Shown: positions 26,728 through 35,150, counted from the stretch's first letter. The stretch is 64,000 bases of DNA from Terasakiella sp. SH-1 (GCF_004564135.1 NZ_CP038255.1:3087501-3151500), one strand, 5' to 3'. Made by a program: numbers and translations. The notes: generated by a model from the letters alone, not told the origin.

Positions 26728-28428
26728 ATGGAAACGACCACACCAAACGAAGACAAAAAAACGGCTACGCCTGCGTCTTCCGGCAACGGCAATGCAGCCT
26801 TTATCTCCCTTGCCAGCCTGCCCCCTGGCACCGACAAAAGCACCCTGATCACAACCATTGATGCTGCGGTCACGCAAGTCTTGTCTGAACTGTCCAATCA
26901 TGAAGAAGGGGACTTGCCCCCTGCAACCTTGCTTAAGGTCCAAACCTCGCTGGGGTTTCTTGAACAATGCCTGAGTTTTAAAGACAAGGAATTTACCGAC
27001 TTTGCCAAGAAACGGGCCAATGAACTGGAAATGGGCCTGACCAACACCATTGCCCGCATTCAAGAGGCCAAAAAGGTAGCAGCAGCCAAAGCTGAAGAAG
27101 AGAAGGCAAAATCGGCTTCCAACACACCTGAGCAAGAACCCCCTACCGCCGCAAACGAGGGTATAGAAGAAGAGGAAGAAGTTTTTGACCCCAAAGGCTT
27201 CCTTTACCCCCGTGAAGAAAAAATCCTCATTGACTACGCCTATAAAAAAATCTGTGAACGCCTTGCCTTCATGCGCGGGGATCATGTTGTTGCAGACGGG
27301 CGTAAACAAAAACTGGTCAGCGACATCCATGAAGATGGGGTACCCATTTTCTTTTTACTGTCCCCGGCTTTTCCTGAAATCCTCTATCAACCCTTTGTCG
27401 ATCTGGTTGAAGAAAAACGCGACCTGTTTAGCCGTCGTGTCTATATTCACACAGACAAGGACGACAGCGATGATGCCATCCGCCAAATGTATAGCGAAGA
27501 CTATCACCGCGATATTATGGGGATTATCGGTCTGGCCTTTGATGACTGGGCCGGGGAAATCGCACAGGCCGGAATTGCAGGCTTGCCCCAAGAAATTAAA
27601 ATTATTGGTCCGAAGAAAACGCAGGATTCATCAGGTGGCATTGGCTCCAGCCTGAAAAAAGTCTTCTCCTTTGGGAAAAAGGAAACCAAAAAAGCCCCGG
27701 TTAAAAAGGCTGCAAACCTGCCTGATAGAAATCCCATTCGCATTCACAGGGAATGGCAATCTCTTGAGAGCAAGGGTGTCTTTGACCTGACCCAGCATTT
27801 CAGTTTCAGTCTGATTTCTTATGCCTTACAGCTCAGTGAAAAACAGTTTAATGCGGAATATGAATGTATTAAGCAGATTGTAAACCAGCAGGAAGAGCCC
27901 GATGTCGGCCCGGTGATCACCAATCTGAACCGGCTTTATAAATTCTATGACAACATCTTCTTTGATCTTGTCATTATGACCTTGTTCTGCCGCAAAAATC
28001 AGTTTGATGTGAATATGCTGCAAGCCGCCTGCATGTCTCAAAACTTTGTTGTCGACCGCCTGCCCCTGACCATGGATGAGCTGCGCCGTCGCCCCATGGA
28101 ACATGCCAAATACCTTTTGGCTATTTTAAAATCTATCCCGATCAATTCAGAAACCCTGCATCAGGCCCTGACGGATTATTTCTTTGCCCATGAAACGATC
28201 CACTCTTCAAAAGTAGGCAAACGGATTCAGGCATCAGAGAATCTTTTAAAGCGTCAAGGTGAGAAATTAGACGGGAACGCCAAGGAAGTGATCCACGAAA
28301 TTGACGCAATCCTCAGGGAAGTCGCCAATCTCAAGGTTAAACAGGAAGAAGATGGTGTCTTTTTGGGCGAAGAGATCCAAACAGAGATCGAAGAAGGCAT
28401 CACACGCGCTGTCGCTCTTTTCAAATAA
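26728..28428 (+). CDS. Unrecognised 566-residue protein
   Basis: I do not recognise a family. ATG 26728 is used; the frame runs 21 codons further up without a ribosome site. Residues 1-100 are mixed and acidic, 105-150 form a charged Ala/Lys/Glu helix ending in an EEEEEV run, 150-300 look globular (FLYPREEKILIDYAYKKICE and on), 310-345 are Lys-rich (KKVFSFGKKETKKAPVKK), and 350-566 are helical with NQFDVNMLQAACMSQNFVVD. No TM, signal peptide or metal motif is seen, so it is likely cytoplasmic. It stands alone between the divergent asmA gene and nrdAB. Confidence 0.7.
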   Translation: METTTPNEDKKTATPASSGNGNAAFISLASLPPGTDKSTLITTIDAAVTQVLSELSNHEEGDLPPATLLKVQTSLGFLEQCLSFKDKEFTDFAKKRANELEMGLTNTIARIQEAKKVAAAKAEEEKAKSASNTPEQEPPTAANEGIEEEEEVFDPKGFLYPREEKILIDYAYKKICERLAFMRGDHVVADGRKQKLVSDIHEDGVPIFFLLSPAFPEILYQPFVDLVEEKRDLFSRRVYIHTDKDDSDDAIRQMYSEDYHRDIMGIIGLAFDDWAGEIAQAGIAGLPQEIKIIGPKKTQDSSGGIGSSLKKVFSFGKKETKKAPVKKAANLPDRNPIRIHREWQSLESKGVFDLTQHFSFSLISYALQLSEKQFNAEYECIKQIVNQQEEPDVGPVITNLNRLYKFYDNIFFDLVIMTLFCRKNQFDVNMLQAACMSQNFVVDRLPLTMDELRRRPMEHAKYLLAILKSIPINSETLHQALTDYFFAHETIHSSKVGKRIQASENLLKRQGEKLDGNAKEVIHEIDAILREVANLKVKQEEDGVFLGEEIQTEIEEGITRAVALFK

Positions 28429-28507
28429 AGCAATTTTTCAAAACCTCAGGCTTTGTGCGCCCCGTTTTGAAAGCGGAATTTTATTGGCGTCAAAAAAATG
28501 GAAACAA

Positions 28508-28556
28508 CCACTATAATTTGTTGACATTAAGCGCTCAGACACACAATATCTAGACA
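28508..28556 (+). promoter_or_regulatory. nrdA promoter with two NrdR-like boxes
   Basis: Two 16-base words resemble the NrdR box ACACWATATATWGTGT: 28508-28523 (11 of 16 matches) and 28541-28556, ACACAATATCTAGACA (about 12 of 16). Their starts are 33 bases apart, close to the usual three helical turns. A good -35 element, TTGACA, lies at 28521-28526, and the second box overlaps where the -10 should be. NrdR, loaded with dATP/ATP, represses nrd genes in this arrangement. Confidence 0.55.
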
Positions 28557-28618
28557 TGAGGCCCGTTCATCATATGGACAGAGCAATAGAAAAAACCACC
28601 GAATTCCGCCGAATTTGA
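28556..28618 (+). CDS. Possible 20-codon leader peptide ORF
   Basis: ATG at 28556 opens a frame of 20 codons ending in TGA at 28616-28618. The predicted peptide is MRPVHHMDRAIEKTTEFRRI. It begins just after the likely transcription start, and its last eight codons run through the 5' arm of the terminator-like hairpin at 28588-28630. No clear ribosome site precedes it, so initiation would be near leaderless or from the internal ATG at 28574. It may be a chance ORF. Confidence 0.25.
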   Translation: MRPVHHMDRAIEKTTEFRRI

Positions 28619-28630
28619 GTGGCTTTTTCC
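28588..28630 (+). terminator. Terminator-like hairpin in the nrdA leader
   Basis: AAAAAACCAC (28590-28599) pairs with GTGGCTTTTT (28619-28628) with one mismatch, and an inner AATTC/GAATT stem lies between. A T-rich run follows (TTTTTCCTTTTC). It is 30-75 bases from the presumed promoter and some 250 bases before nrdA, so it is either an attenuator or the end of a short RNA. Confidence 0.55.
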
Positions 28631-28639
28631 TTTTCAGAT

Positions 28640-28830
28640 GCGAACATATTCGCGTCGATTAGACGACCGCCGTCTCACCATTTGGGACAGGCGGTCGATG
28701 CGTGAATCCAGCCCCCGTATGAACACCCCATAAAAACAATCAAGGTTTCGCCTTAAAACGAAACCACCCTTAAAATTTAGTGTTGCGAAACAAGGTGAAT
28801 GAGGCGTCATTCATCCAACAGGTCGTTTCG
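28640..28830 (+). ncRNA. Structured leader region upstream of nrdA
   Basis: Several hairpins follow each other: GCGAA/TTCGC (28640-28653), a strong CGACCGCC/GGCGGTCG stem (28664-28671 with 28690-28697, extended inward), GGTTTCG/CGAAACC (28744-28765), GAATGA/TCATTC (28797-28812) nested in CGAAAC/GTTTCG (28786-28791 with 28825-28830). GTTTCG and CGAAAC each occur twice, so two pairing schemes exclude each other. It matches no RNA class that I know. The whole gap 28429-28878 contains no convincing long gene. Confidence 0.45.
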
Positions 28831-28878
28831 TGCCTATGATTATGAATAAATACGTTATTTTTGCGGAGGCGTAAGATC

Positions 28879-30747
28879 GTGGAATCAAGTATGCTTGATG
28901 TGGTGCAGGTCCAAGGCGGAGCACAGGTTCATGTAGACCATGCTCGGGATGCTCATTTGACTGATTTCGGTAAATCAGTATTGGCAGACCGTTACCTGAT
29001 GCCGGAAGAAAGCTATCAAGACCTGTTTGGCCGTGTTGCTTCTGCTTACGGCGACAATGATGCCCACGCCCAGCGTATTTATGATTATATGAGCCGCCTG
29101 TGGTTCATGCCCTCCACCCCGATCCTGTCCAATGGGGGCACGACACGCGGCTTGCCCATTTCCTGTTTCTTGAACGAAGCCAATGACAGCCTTGATGGTA
29201 TCGTTGGCCTGTGGACGGAAAATGTCTGGCTCGCAGCCAAAGGGGGCGGCATTGGTTCTTACTGGGGCAATCTGCGTTCCATCGGGGAAAAGGTCGGTCG
29301 TGTAGGTAAAACATCCGGTGTGGTCCCCTTCATCCGTGTGATGGATTCCATGACGCTGGCGATTTCCCAGGGGTCCCTTCGTCGTGGTTCTGCGGCTGTG
29401 TACCTGCCGGACCACCACCCGGAAATGGAAGAATTCATCGAACTTCGCCGCCCAACGGGTGGCGACCCCAACCGCAAGACCCCAAATCTGCATCATGGCG
29501 TCTTGCTGTCTGACAAATTCATGCGCGCCGTTGAAAATGATGAGGAATGGAAACTGATCTCCCCGCATGATGGCACCGTTATGCGCACGGTCAAAGCGCG
29601 TGATTTGTGGATTCGTATCCTGACCGCACGCATTGAAACCGGGGAGCCTTATATCGTTTATTCCGATCATGTGAATATGGCCTTGCCGGAACATCACAAG
29701 CTGGCGGGCCTGACGGTAAAAACCTCCAACCTGTGTGCTGAAATTACCCTGCCCACCGGGATTGACCATCACGGTGAAGAACGCACAGCTGTTTGCTGCC
29801 TGTCTTCACTCAACCTCGCCAATTATGAGGCTTGGAAAGACAATCCACGCTTTATCGAAGATATCATGCGTTTCCTTGATAATGTGCTGGAAGATTTCAT
29901 CCAGAATGCCCCGAATGAAATGGAACGTGCGAAATATTCCGCCATGCGCGAACGTAGCGTCGGTCTTGGCGTTATGGGCTTCCATTCCCTATTACAAAAA
30001 AATAGCGTGCCGTTTGAATCGGCCTTAGCCAAAGCCTGGAACCGCAATATCTTTGCCCATATCCAGAAAAAAGCGGATGAGGCTTCCGAAATTCTGGCTG
30101 ATGAGCGCGGCTCCTGCCCGGATGCGGAAGAATACGGCATCAAGGCACGTTTTTCCTGTAAAACAGCTATTGCACCAACGGCCTCTATCTCCATCATCTG
30201 TGGTGGTTCAAGCCCAGGGATCGAACCAGTTGCAGCCAACAGCTATATGCACAAAACCTTGTCTGGGTCTTTCAATGTACGCAACCCGTATCTTGCCAAG
30301 GTTCTGGAAGAACATGGTAAAAATGATGAAGACACCTGGACATCCATCACCGTGAATGAAGGCTCCGTGCAACATCTTGATTTCTTGAGTGACGATGAAA
30401 AAGACGTCTTTAAGACATCCTTCGAACTGGATCAAATCTGGGTGGTTGATTTGGCGGCTGATCGTGCACAATTCATTGATCAGGCCCAATCCGTCAACCT
30501 GTTCCTGCCCGCTGACATCCACAAACGTGACCTGCATCAACTACATTATCAGGCATGGAAACGGGGCTTGAAGAGCTTGTATTACTGTCGCTCCAAATCC
30601 ATCCAGCGTGCTGAAGTGGTTGCGACCAAGGATCATATGCCCGATACGCTCAAGACCTTGTTGGAAAAAGTTGAGACACCGGATAATCCGCGCTTGCCTT
30701 TAGCCAATGATGACAATAAATACGAAGAATGTCTGGCCTGCCAGTAA
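28879..30747 (+). CDS. nrdA: Ribonucleoside-diphosphate reductase, alpha subunit (class I)
   Basis: About 622 residues. It reduces ribonucleotides with the radical supplied by NrdB. Active-site Cys residues are seen in PISCFLNEA, NLCAEITLP and CCLSSLNLANYE. LYYCRSKS near the C terminus carries the Tyr-Tyr radical relay, and the tail ends in CLACQ (redox CxxC). The N-terminal ATP-cone of E. coli NrdA is absent, which explains the shorter length. GTG 28879 is preferred because GGAGG lies nine bases upstream; ATG 28891 and an upstream TTG fit worse. It is preceded by NrdR-like boxes and a structured leader. Confidence 0.95.
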   Translation: MESSMLDVVQVQGGAQVHVDHARDAHLTDFGKSVLADRYLMPEESYQDLFGRVASAYGDNDAHAQRIYDYMSRLWFMPSTPILSNGGTTRGLPISCFLNEANDSLDGIVGLWTENVWLAAKGGGIGSYWGNLRSIGEKVGRVGKTSGVVPFIRVMDSMTLAISQGSLRRGSAAVYLPDHHPEMEEFIELRRPTGGDPNRKTPNLHHGVLLSDKFMRAVENDEEWKLISPHDGTVMRTVKARDLWIRILTARIETGEPYIVYSDHVNMALPEHHKLAGLTVKTSNLCAEITLPTGIDHHGEERTAVCCLSSLNLANYEAWKDNPRFIEDIMRFLDNVLEDFIQNAPNEMERAKYSAMRERSVGLGVMGFHSLLQKNSVPFESALAKAWNRNIFAHIQKKADEASEILADERGSCPDAEEYGIKARFSCKTAIAPTASISIICGGSSPGIEPVAANSYMHKTLSGSFNVRNPYLAKVLEEHGKNDEDTWTSITVNEGSVQHLDFLSDDEKDVFKTSFELDQIWVVDLAADRAQFIDQAQSVNLFLPADIHKRDLHQLHYQAWKRGLKSLYYCRSKSIQRAEVVATKDHMPDTLKTLLEKVETPDNPRLPLANDDNKYEECLACQ

Positions 30748-30754
30748 TGTAAAT

Positions 30755-30820
30755 GTCGCCCTCGTCTATGCGGGGGCCTTCTTCCCTGTTTCACAAGGTC
30801 CCCGTATATGCGAGGACGAC
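30755..30820. repeat. REPIN-like inverted pair between nrdA and nrdB
   Basis: A 26-base unit at 30755-30780 (GTCGCCCTCG ... GGGGGCCTT) and its inverted counterpart at 30795-30820 (AAGGTCCCCG ... GAGGACGAC) can fold into one long hairpin. It fills most of the 86-base gap between the two subunit genes. Confidence 0.75.
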
Positions 30821-30833
30821 CTGGAGATTTTCA

Positions 30834-31793
30834 ATGTCCCTTCTGGATGCAAATCCCGTCTATAAGCCGTTCAGCTACCCCTGGTGTTACGAAGCCTGGG
30901 AAACCCAGCAGAAAATCCACTGGTTGCCAGAAGAAGTGCCGCTGGCTGACGATGTAAAAGACTGGCATAAAAACCTTTCAGAAGCTGAACGTCATCTGCT
31001 GACCCAGATTTTCCGTTTTTTCACCCAAAGCGACATTGAAGTAAACAACTGCTACATGCGTCATTACACCCGCGTGTTCCAACCCACCGAAGTGCAGATG
31101 ATGCTGGCGGCTTTTTCCAATATGGAGACCATCCATATCGCCGCTTATTCCCACCTGCTGGACACCATCGGTATTCCTGAAGCTGAATATGCCGCCTTCC
31201 TTCAATATAAGGAAATGAAGGATAAATATGACTATATGCAAAAATTCGGCGTAGAGTCTAAAATTGATATCGCCACCACACTGGCCGTATTTGGCGGCTT
31301 TACCGAAGGGCTGCAACTGTTTGCCAGCTTCGCCATTTTGCTGAACTTCCCACGCCTTAATAAAATGAAGGGCATGGGTCAGATTGTCACCTGGTCGGTA
31401 CGTGATGAGACCTTGCACTGCAATTCCATCATCAAGCTTTATAAAACCTTCCTCAAAGAAAACCCGGAAATTGATACTGAAGAACTGCATGCCCGCCTTT
31501 ATGAGGCATGTGCGACCATTATCGAACATGAAGATGCCTTCATCGACCTGTGTTTTGAAATGGGCGCGGTTGAAGGGCTGACAGCTGATGAAGTGAAACA
31601 ATATATTCGCTACATCGGGGATCGCCGCCTTGAACAATTGGGTCTTGAAGCGCAGCATAATATCGACAAAAACCCACTGCCCTGGCTGGATGCCATGCTC
31701 AACGCTGTTGAACATGCCAACTTCTTTGAAAACCGCGCAACGGAATATTCCAAGGCTGCCACCCGTGGCACATGGGATGAAGCGTTCGAATAA
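30834..31793 (+). CDS. nrdB: Ribonucleoside-diphosphate reductase, beta subunit (class I)
   Basis: 319 residues, the radical-generating partner of NrdA. The di-iron ligands are visible: Asp in FFTQSDIEVNN, Glu/His in METIHIAAY, Glu in GGFTEGLQ and Glu/His in RDETLHCN. The Tyr four residues after the His of METIH is in the radical position, so a tyrosyl radical enzyme is expected rather than a Phe-type (Ic) one. ATG 30834 with TGGAG upstream is chosen; the frame extends into the repeat element before it. It forms an operon with nrdA. Confidence 0.95.
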   Translation: MSLLDANPVYKPFSYPWCYEAWETQQKIHWLPEEVPLADDVKDWHKNLSEAERHLLTQIFRFFTQSDIEVNNCYMRHYTRVFQPTEVQMMLAAFSNMETIHIAAYSHLLDTIGIPEAEYAAFLQYKEMKDKYDYMQKFGVESKIDIATTLAVFGGFTEGLQLFASFAILLNFPRLNKMKGMGQIVTWSVRDETLHCNSIIKLYKTFLKENPEIDTEELHARLYEACATIIEHEDAFIDLCFEMGAVEGLTADEVKQYIRYIGDRRLEQLGLEAQHNIDKNPLPWLDAMLNAVEHANFFENRATEYSKAATRGTWDEAFE

Positions 31794-31907
31794 AGGGTTT
31801 ACACCGCAAAGTCACAATCATAAATGGCATATACAGATGGGTAACTTGCTTTGTTTTTCATTTTTGTTAATTTACAAAGATTGGGGAACTTTCAGGGAAA
31901 TATAGCC

Positions 31908-32798
31908 ATGCGTAAGCTTTTTTTACATTGTGCCATCATTTGCAGTTCATTACTTCTAGGTGATTTTTCAACGCCTGCCAGCGCACAAGATGAAATTCAG
32001 ATTAAAAAGCTGAACATTGCCGGGCGTCAGCGCATGTTGAGCCAACGCATCGCACGGGCTGCTTGTTTTATCGGGAACTATCATGACTTAAAAGGCCATC
32101 GTAAAATGCTGGCCCAAGCTATGAAAACCTTTGATGAAAGCCATGATCTGTTAAAAAATGGTCATGTAGCCGATGGCTTTCCAAAGGAAGCCGATCCCCA
32201 AATTCTTGCCGAATTGGAAAAGCTGGACCAACCCTGGACCATGCTTAAATTTGCAGCCTCTGTGTTAAGAGATAGTGCAAGCCAGCCCGGTCTGGATGTT
32301 GATATGATTGCTGCCCTGAATATGGCGGCTCTCAAACAAGCCCACAGTGTTGTTGAAACCATGGCCCGAACCTATTCAGGTGATCAAAAAGCAACAGGAA
32401 GCAGCCGTTCTATTGACATTGCCGGGCGCCAACGCATGCTGTCACAAAAAGCCGCCAAGGAATTTTGTCTGGTCTCCTATGGACTAAACATTGATCAGAA
32501 CCGTCAAGACCTCTTAAAAACAGTGCAGATGTTTGACAGCGCACTGGATGATTTACGCAACGGCAACCCTGCCCGTAACATCCCGCCTGCTCCCAGTCTC
32601 AATATCCGCACCGAACTGACCCAACTTAAAACCCAATGGCAAACCCCACGCGCCATTATGCTGGCCGTCGCCAATGGAACTGATGCCCGTGAAAAAGACT
32701 TCGATGTCATTGCCCAAACCAATGACGATATTTTAAAACAGGCCAACAAGGTTGTTGAAATGCTGGTGGCTTATTATGGCAGGTTCGAAAAATCCTAA
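31908..32798 (+). CDS. Stand-alone periplasmic PilJ/NarX-type domain protein
   Basis: 296 residues with signal peptide MRKLFLHCAIICSSLLLGDF (cleavage near ASA). It has two copies of the PilJ/NarX N-terminal sensor helix: NIAGRQRMLSQRIARAACF (about 37-55) and DIAGRQRMLSQKAAKEFCL (about 168-186). Such domains normally sit in the periplasmic part of nitrate/nitrite sensor kinases or of the pilus chemoreceptor PilJ. Here there is no TM anchor, HAMP or output domain, so it may be a soluble binding protein. ATG 31908 has CAGGGAAA upstream. Its partner is unknown. Confidence 0.8.
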   Translation: MRKLFLHCAIICSSLLLGDFSTPASAQDEIQIKKLNIAGRQRMLSQRIARAACFIGNYHDLKGHRKMLAQAMKTFDESHDLLKNGHVADGFPKEADPQILAELEKLDQPWTMLKFAASVLRDSASQPGLDVDMIAALNMAALKQAHSVVETMARTYSGDQKATGSSRSIDIAGRQRMLSQKAAKEFCLVSYGLNIDQNRQDLLKTVQMFDSALDDLRNGNPARNIPPAPSLNIRTELTQLKTQWQTPRAIMLAVANGTDAREKDFDVIAQTNDDILKQANKVVEMLVAYYGRFEKS

Positions 32799-34189
32799 AG
32801 GCGGACGATCTTACCCGGATTCATAATATTATCCGGGTCCATCGCTTTTTTAATTGAACGCATCAGGTCCAAACCACCTTTCCCAAATTCACTTTCCAGA
32901 TAATCTATCTTGCCATGACCCACACCATGTTCGCCTGTACAAGTCCCTTCCATGGCAATGGCGCGTTCTACAATACGGCCATTTAAGCGCTTGGCTTCCA
33001 ATAATTCTTCTTCATTGTCGGGATCAAAAGCGAAAAGCGTATGAAAATTACCATCCCCCACATGGCCGACAATCGTACCATCCAGAAAAGACTCTTCAAT
33101 GTCTTGCTTGGTTTGCATAATCGCCTCGGCCAAACGGGAGATTGGCACACAGGCATCTGAAGATACCCCCTTACACCCCGGCCTCAAGGCAAGAGCCGCA
33201 TAATAGGCATTATGACGCGCATTCCACAAACGGTCGCGATCTTCGGCCTGACTGGCCCATTGGAAATTGGTTCCCCCAAATTCATCTGCGATATCTTTAA
33301 CCAGCTCAACCTGTTCATCCACAGAAGAAGGCGAGCCATGAAATTCAAAGAACAGGGTCGGAGCCACCTCATAATTCAGTTTTGAATATTCATTCACCGC
33401 ATACATCTGGCGGTCATCCAGCAACTCCATCCGGGCCACCGGAATGCCACATTGAATGGTTGAAATCACCATATTTACAGCGTCTTCCAAGCCGGGAAAC
33501 GGACAGACAGCCGCCGTAATCTTTTCCGGAATACCATAAAGGCGCAAGGTCACTTCGGTAATAATGCCCAGCGTGCCTTCTGATCCCACATAAAGGTGCG
33601 TCAAATCATACCCTGCTGCCGATTTTTTAGATCGCGATGAAGTCCGCACAACATCCCCCGTCGGGGTAACAACGGTTAAGGACAGGACATTCTCACTCAT
33701 GGTGCCGTAGCGCACCGCATTGGTCCCTGAGGCCCGTGTCGATGCCATTCCACCCAGTGAGGCATCTGCACCGGGGTCAATGGGGAAAAACAAGCCGGTA
33801 TCGCGCAGATACTCATTCAAGGTCTTGCGCGTCACCCCGGCTTGAACCGTTACATCCAAATCCTGCGGGCGAACCTCCACAATCTCTGTCATTTGCGACA
33901 GATCAATACAGACCCCGCCATGCAGGGCAGCAACATGGCCTTCCAGTGAGGTTCCGGTCCCATAAGGGATGATCGGCACTTTCTGTGCAGCACATAATTT
34001 CACCACCTCAGCCACTTCTTTTGTAGAAAGTGTGAAGATCACCACATCCGGAGCCTTGGCTGTGTGGTAAGACTCATCAGTGCCATGTTGTTCGCACAAA
34101 GCTTGGGACGTTGAAACACGATCAGCGCTGGTCAAGGCCACTAACTGTTCAAGAAAAGCCTGATCAATTTGACCATAAGAAAGAGACAT
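32795..34189 (-). CDS. FAD-linked oxidase, D-lactate dehydrogenase (cytochrome) type
   Basis: 464 residues of the FAD_binding_4/FAD-oxidase_C family (GlcD/Dld group). The PP-loop style FAD site IIPYGTGTSLEGHVAAL, the GGMASTRASGTNAVRYG loop, YVGSEGTLGIITEVTLRL and the C-terminal CTGEHGVGHGK are all present. The closest functional fit is D-lactate dehydrogenase feeding the respiratory chain, but other 2-hydroxy acids are possible. No GlcE/GlcF partner is adjacent. Its stop overlaps the end of the PilJ-like gene by four bases. Confidence 0.87.
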   Translation of the reverse strand: MSLSYGQIDQAFLEQLVALTSADRVSTSQALCEQHGTDESYHTAKAPDVVIFTLSTKEVAEVVKLCAAQKVPIIPYGTGTSLEGHVAALHGGVCIDLSQMTEIVEVRPQDLDVTVQAGVTRKTLNEYLRDTGLFFPIDPGADASLGGMASTRASGTNAVRYGTMSENVLSLTVVTPTGDVVRTSSRSKKSAAGYDLTHLYVGSEGTLGIITEVTLRLYGIPEKITAAVCPFPGLEDAVNMVISTIQCGIPVARMELLDDRQMYAVNEYSKLNYEVAPTLFFEFHGSPSSVDEQVELVKDIADEFGGTNFQWASQAEDRDRLWNARHNAYYAALALRPGCKGVSSDACVPISRLAEAIMQTKQDIEESFLDGTIVGHVGDGNFHTLFAFDPDNEEELLEAKRLNGRIVERAIAMEGTCTGEHGVGHGKIDYLESEFGKGGLDLMRSIKKAMDPDNIMNPGKIVRL

Positions 34190-34271
34190 GTTTTACCACC
34201 GGGTTATTTCATCTTTTCCCAATAGTAAAATGCCCCCTTTAAAAGAACAACAGAGCATTACTGCGTAGAGA

Positions 34272-34287
34272 GGCTTGACTTCAAGCC
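34272..34287. promoter_or_regulatory. Perfect 16-base palindrome before the MBL-fold gene
   Basis: GGCTTGACTTCAAGCC is fully self-complementary and lies 48 bases before the ATG at 34335. It could be an operator or a small hairpin in the leader. TTGACT within it also resembles a -35 element. No regulator is recognised. Confidence 0.35.
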
Positions 34288-34334
34288 CGGACCATGTTGC
34301 ATTTAGTAATTAAAGACAAGAGGATAGAGCTGAA

Positions 34335-35078
34335 ATGAGTCTCGTTGACATTCAGTTTTTAGGAACAGGAGACGCCTTTGGGACAGGCGGGCGTTTTAAC
34401 ACCTGTTTTCATGTTGTCGGGGCCAAAAACTCCTTTCTGATTGATTGCGGGGCAACCTCACTTGTCGCGCTTCGCAAATTTGAAATTAACCCAGACAGCA
34501 TTGATATGATCTTCCTCAGCCATCTTCATGGCGACCACTTTGCCGGAGTGGTCTTCTTTCTGATGGATGCGCGTTATGTCTCTAAACGCAAGAAACCTTT
34601 GGTCATTGCCGGCCCCCATGGGGTGAAAAAACGCACTATTGAGGCCATGCAAGCCCTTTACCCTGGTTGCTGGGACAAAGGGATTGATTTCGAACTGATT
34701 TTTGTAGAACTCAAAATCGGTCATGAACAAGGAATTGCCGGGGTTAAAGTCCATCCCTATCAAGCCAAACATCTATTAGATGGCAATGATTTTATCTTGC
34801 GCTTTGAAGTGGATGGCAAAATCATTACCTACAGCGGTGATACCGGATGGACGGCAGAACTCGCCACCGCAGCCCATGGGGCTGACCTGCTCATTTGTGA
34901 ATCCTATCACTTTGATGAAAAATGCGAATTCCATCTGGATTATGACACCCTTGTCCAAAATAAAGGCTATCTGCACACCCGCAAGCTGATCCTCACCCAT
35001 CTTGGCCCCGAAGCCTTGGCACGAAAAGATGAGATGGAATTTGACGTTGCCTTTGACGGTATGCTGATTTCCGTTTAA
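34335..35078 (+). CDS. Metallo-beta-lactamase fold hydrolase
   Basis: 247 residues. The metal motif is LSHLHGDHFAG (HxHxDH) near residue 60, with the later His/Asp ligands in SGDTGW and LILTHLGPE. The pattern is like the RNase Z/PqqB-like branch of the superfamily, but it is shorter than RNase Z. The substrate is unknown. It stands alone, followed by a repeat unit and the uup gene. Confidence 0.82.
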   Translation: MSLVDIQFLGTGDAFGTGGRFNTCFHVVGAKNSFLIDCGATSLVALRKFEINPDSIDMIFLSHLHGDHFAGVVFFLMDARYVSKRKKPLVIAGPHGVKKRTIEAMQALYPGCWDKGIDFELIFVELKIGHEQGIAGVKVHPYQAKHLLDGNDFILRFEVDGKIITYSGDTGWTAELATAAHGADLLICESYHFDEKCEFHLDYDTLVQNKGYLHTRKLILTHLGPEALARKDEMEFDVAFDGMLISV

Positions 35079-35103
35079 GACATTTTGTCATATTTTAATG
35101 ACA

Positions 35104-35129
35104 AAGGTCCCCGCCTTCGCGAGGACGAC
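35104..35129. repeat. Single REP-like unit
   Basis: AAGGTCCCCGCCTTCGCGAG plus GACGAC: a single copy of the unit also seen at 53329-53354 and, inverted, at 12164. It lies between the MBL-fold gene and uup, ending 21 bases before the uup ATG. Confidence 0.7.
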
Positions 35130-35150
35130 GACAGACGGAAATAAAAGACC

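Noticed and set aside
28429-28878. Adenosylcobalamin riboswitch or tmRNA/6S RNA before nrdA
   Set aside because: No B12-box-like word, no tmRNA tag or acceptor ends, and no 6S-type central bubble can be recognised.
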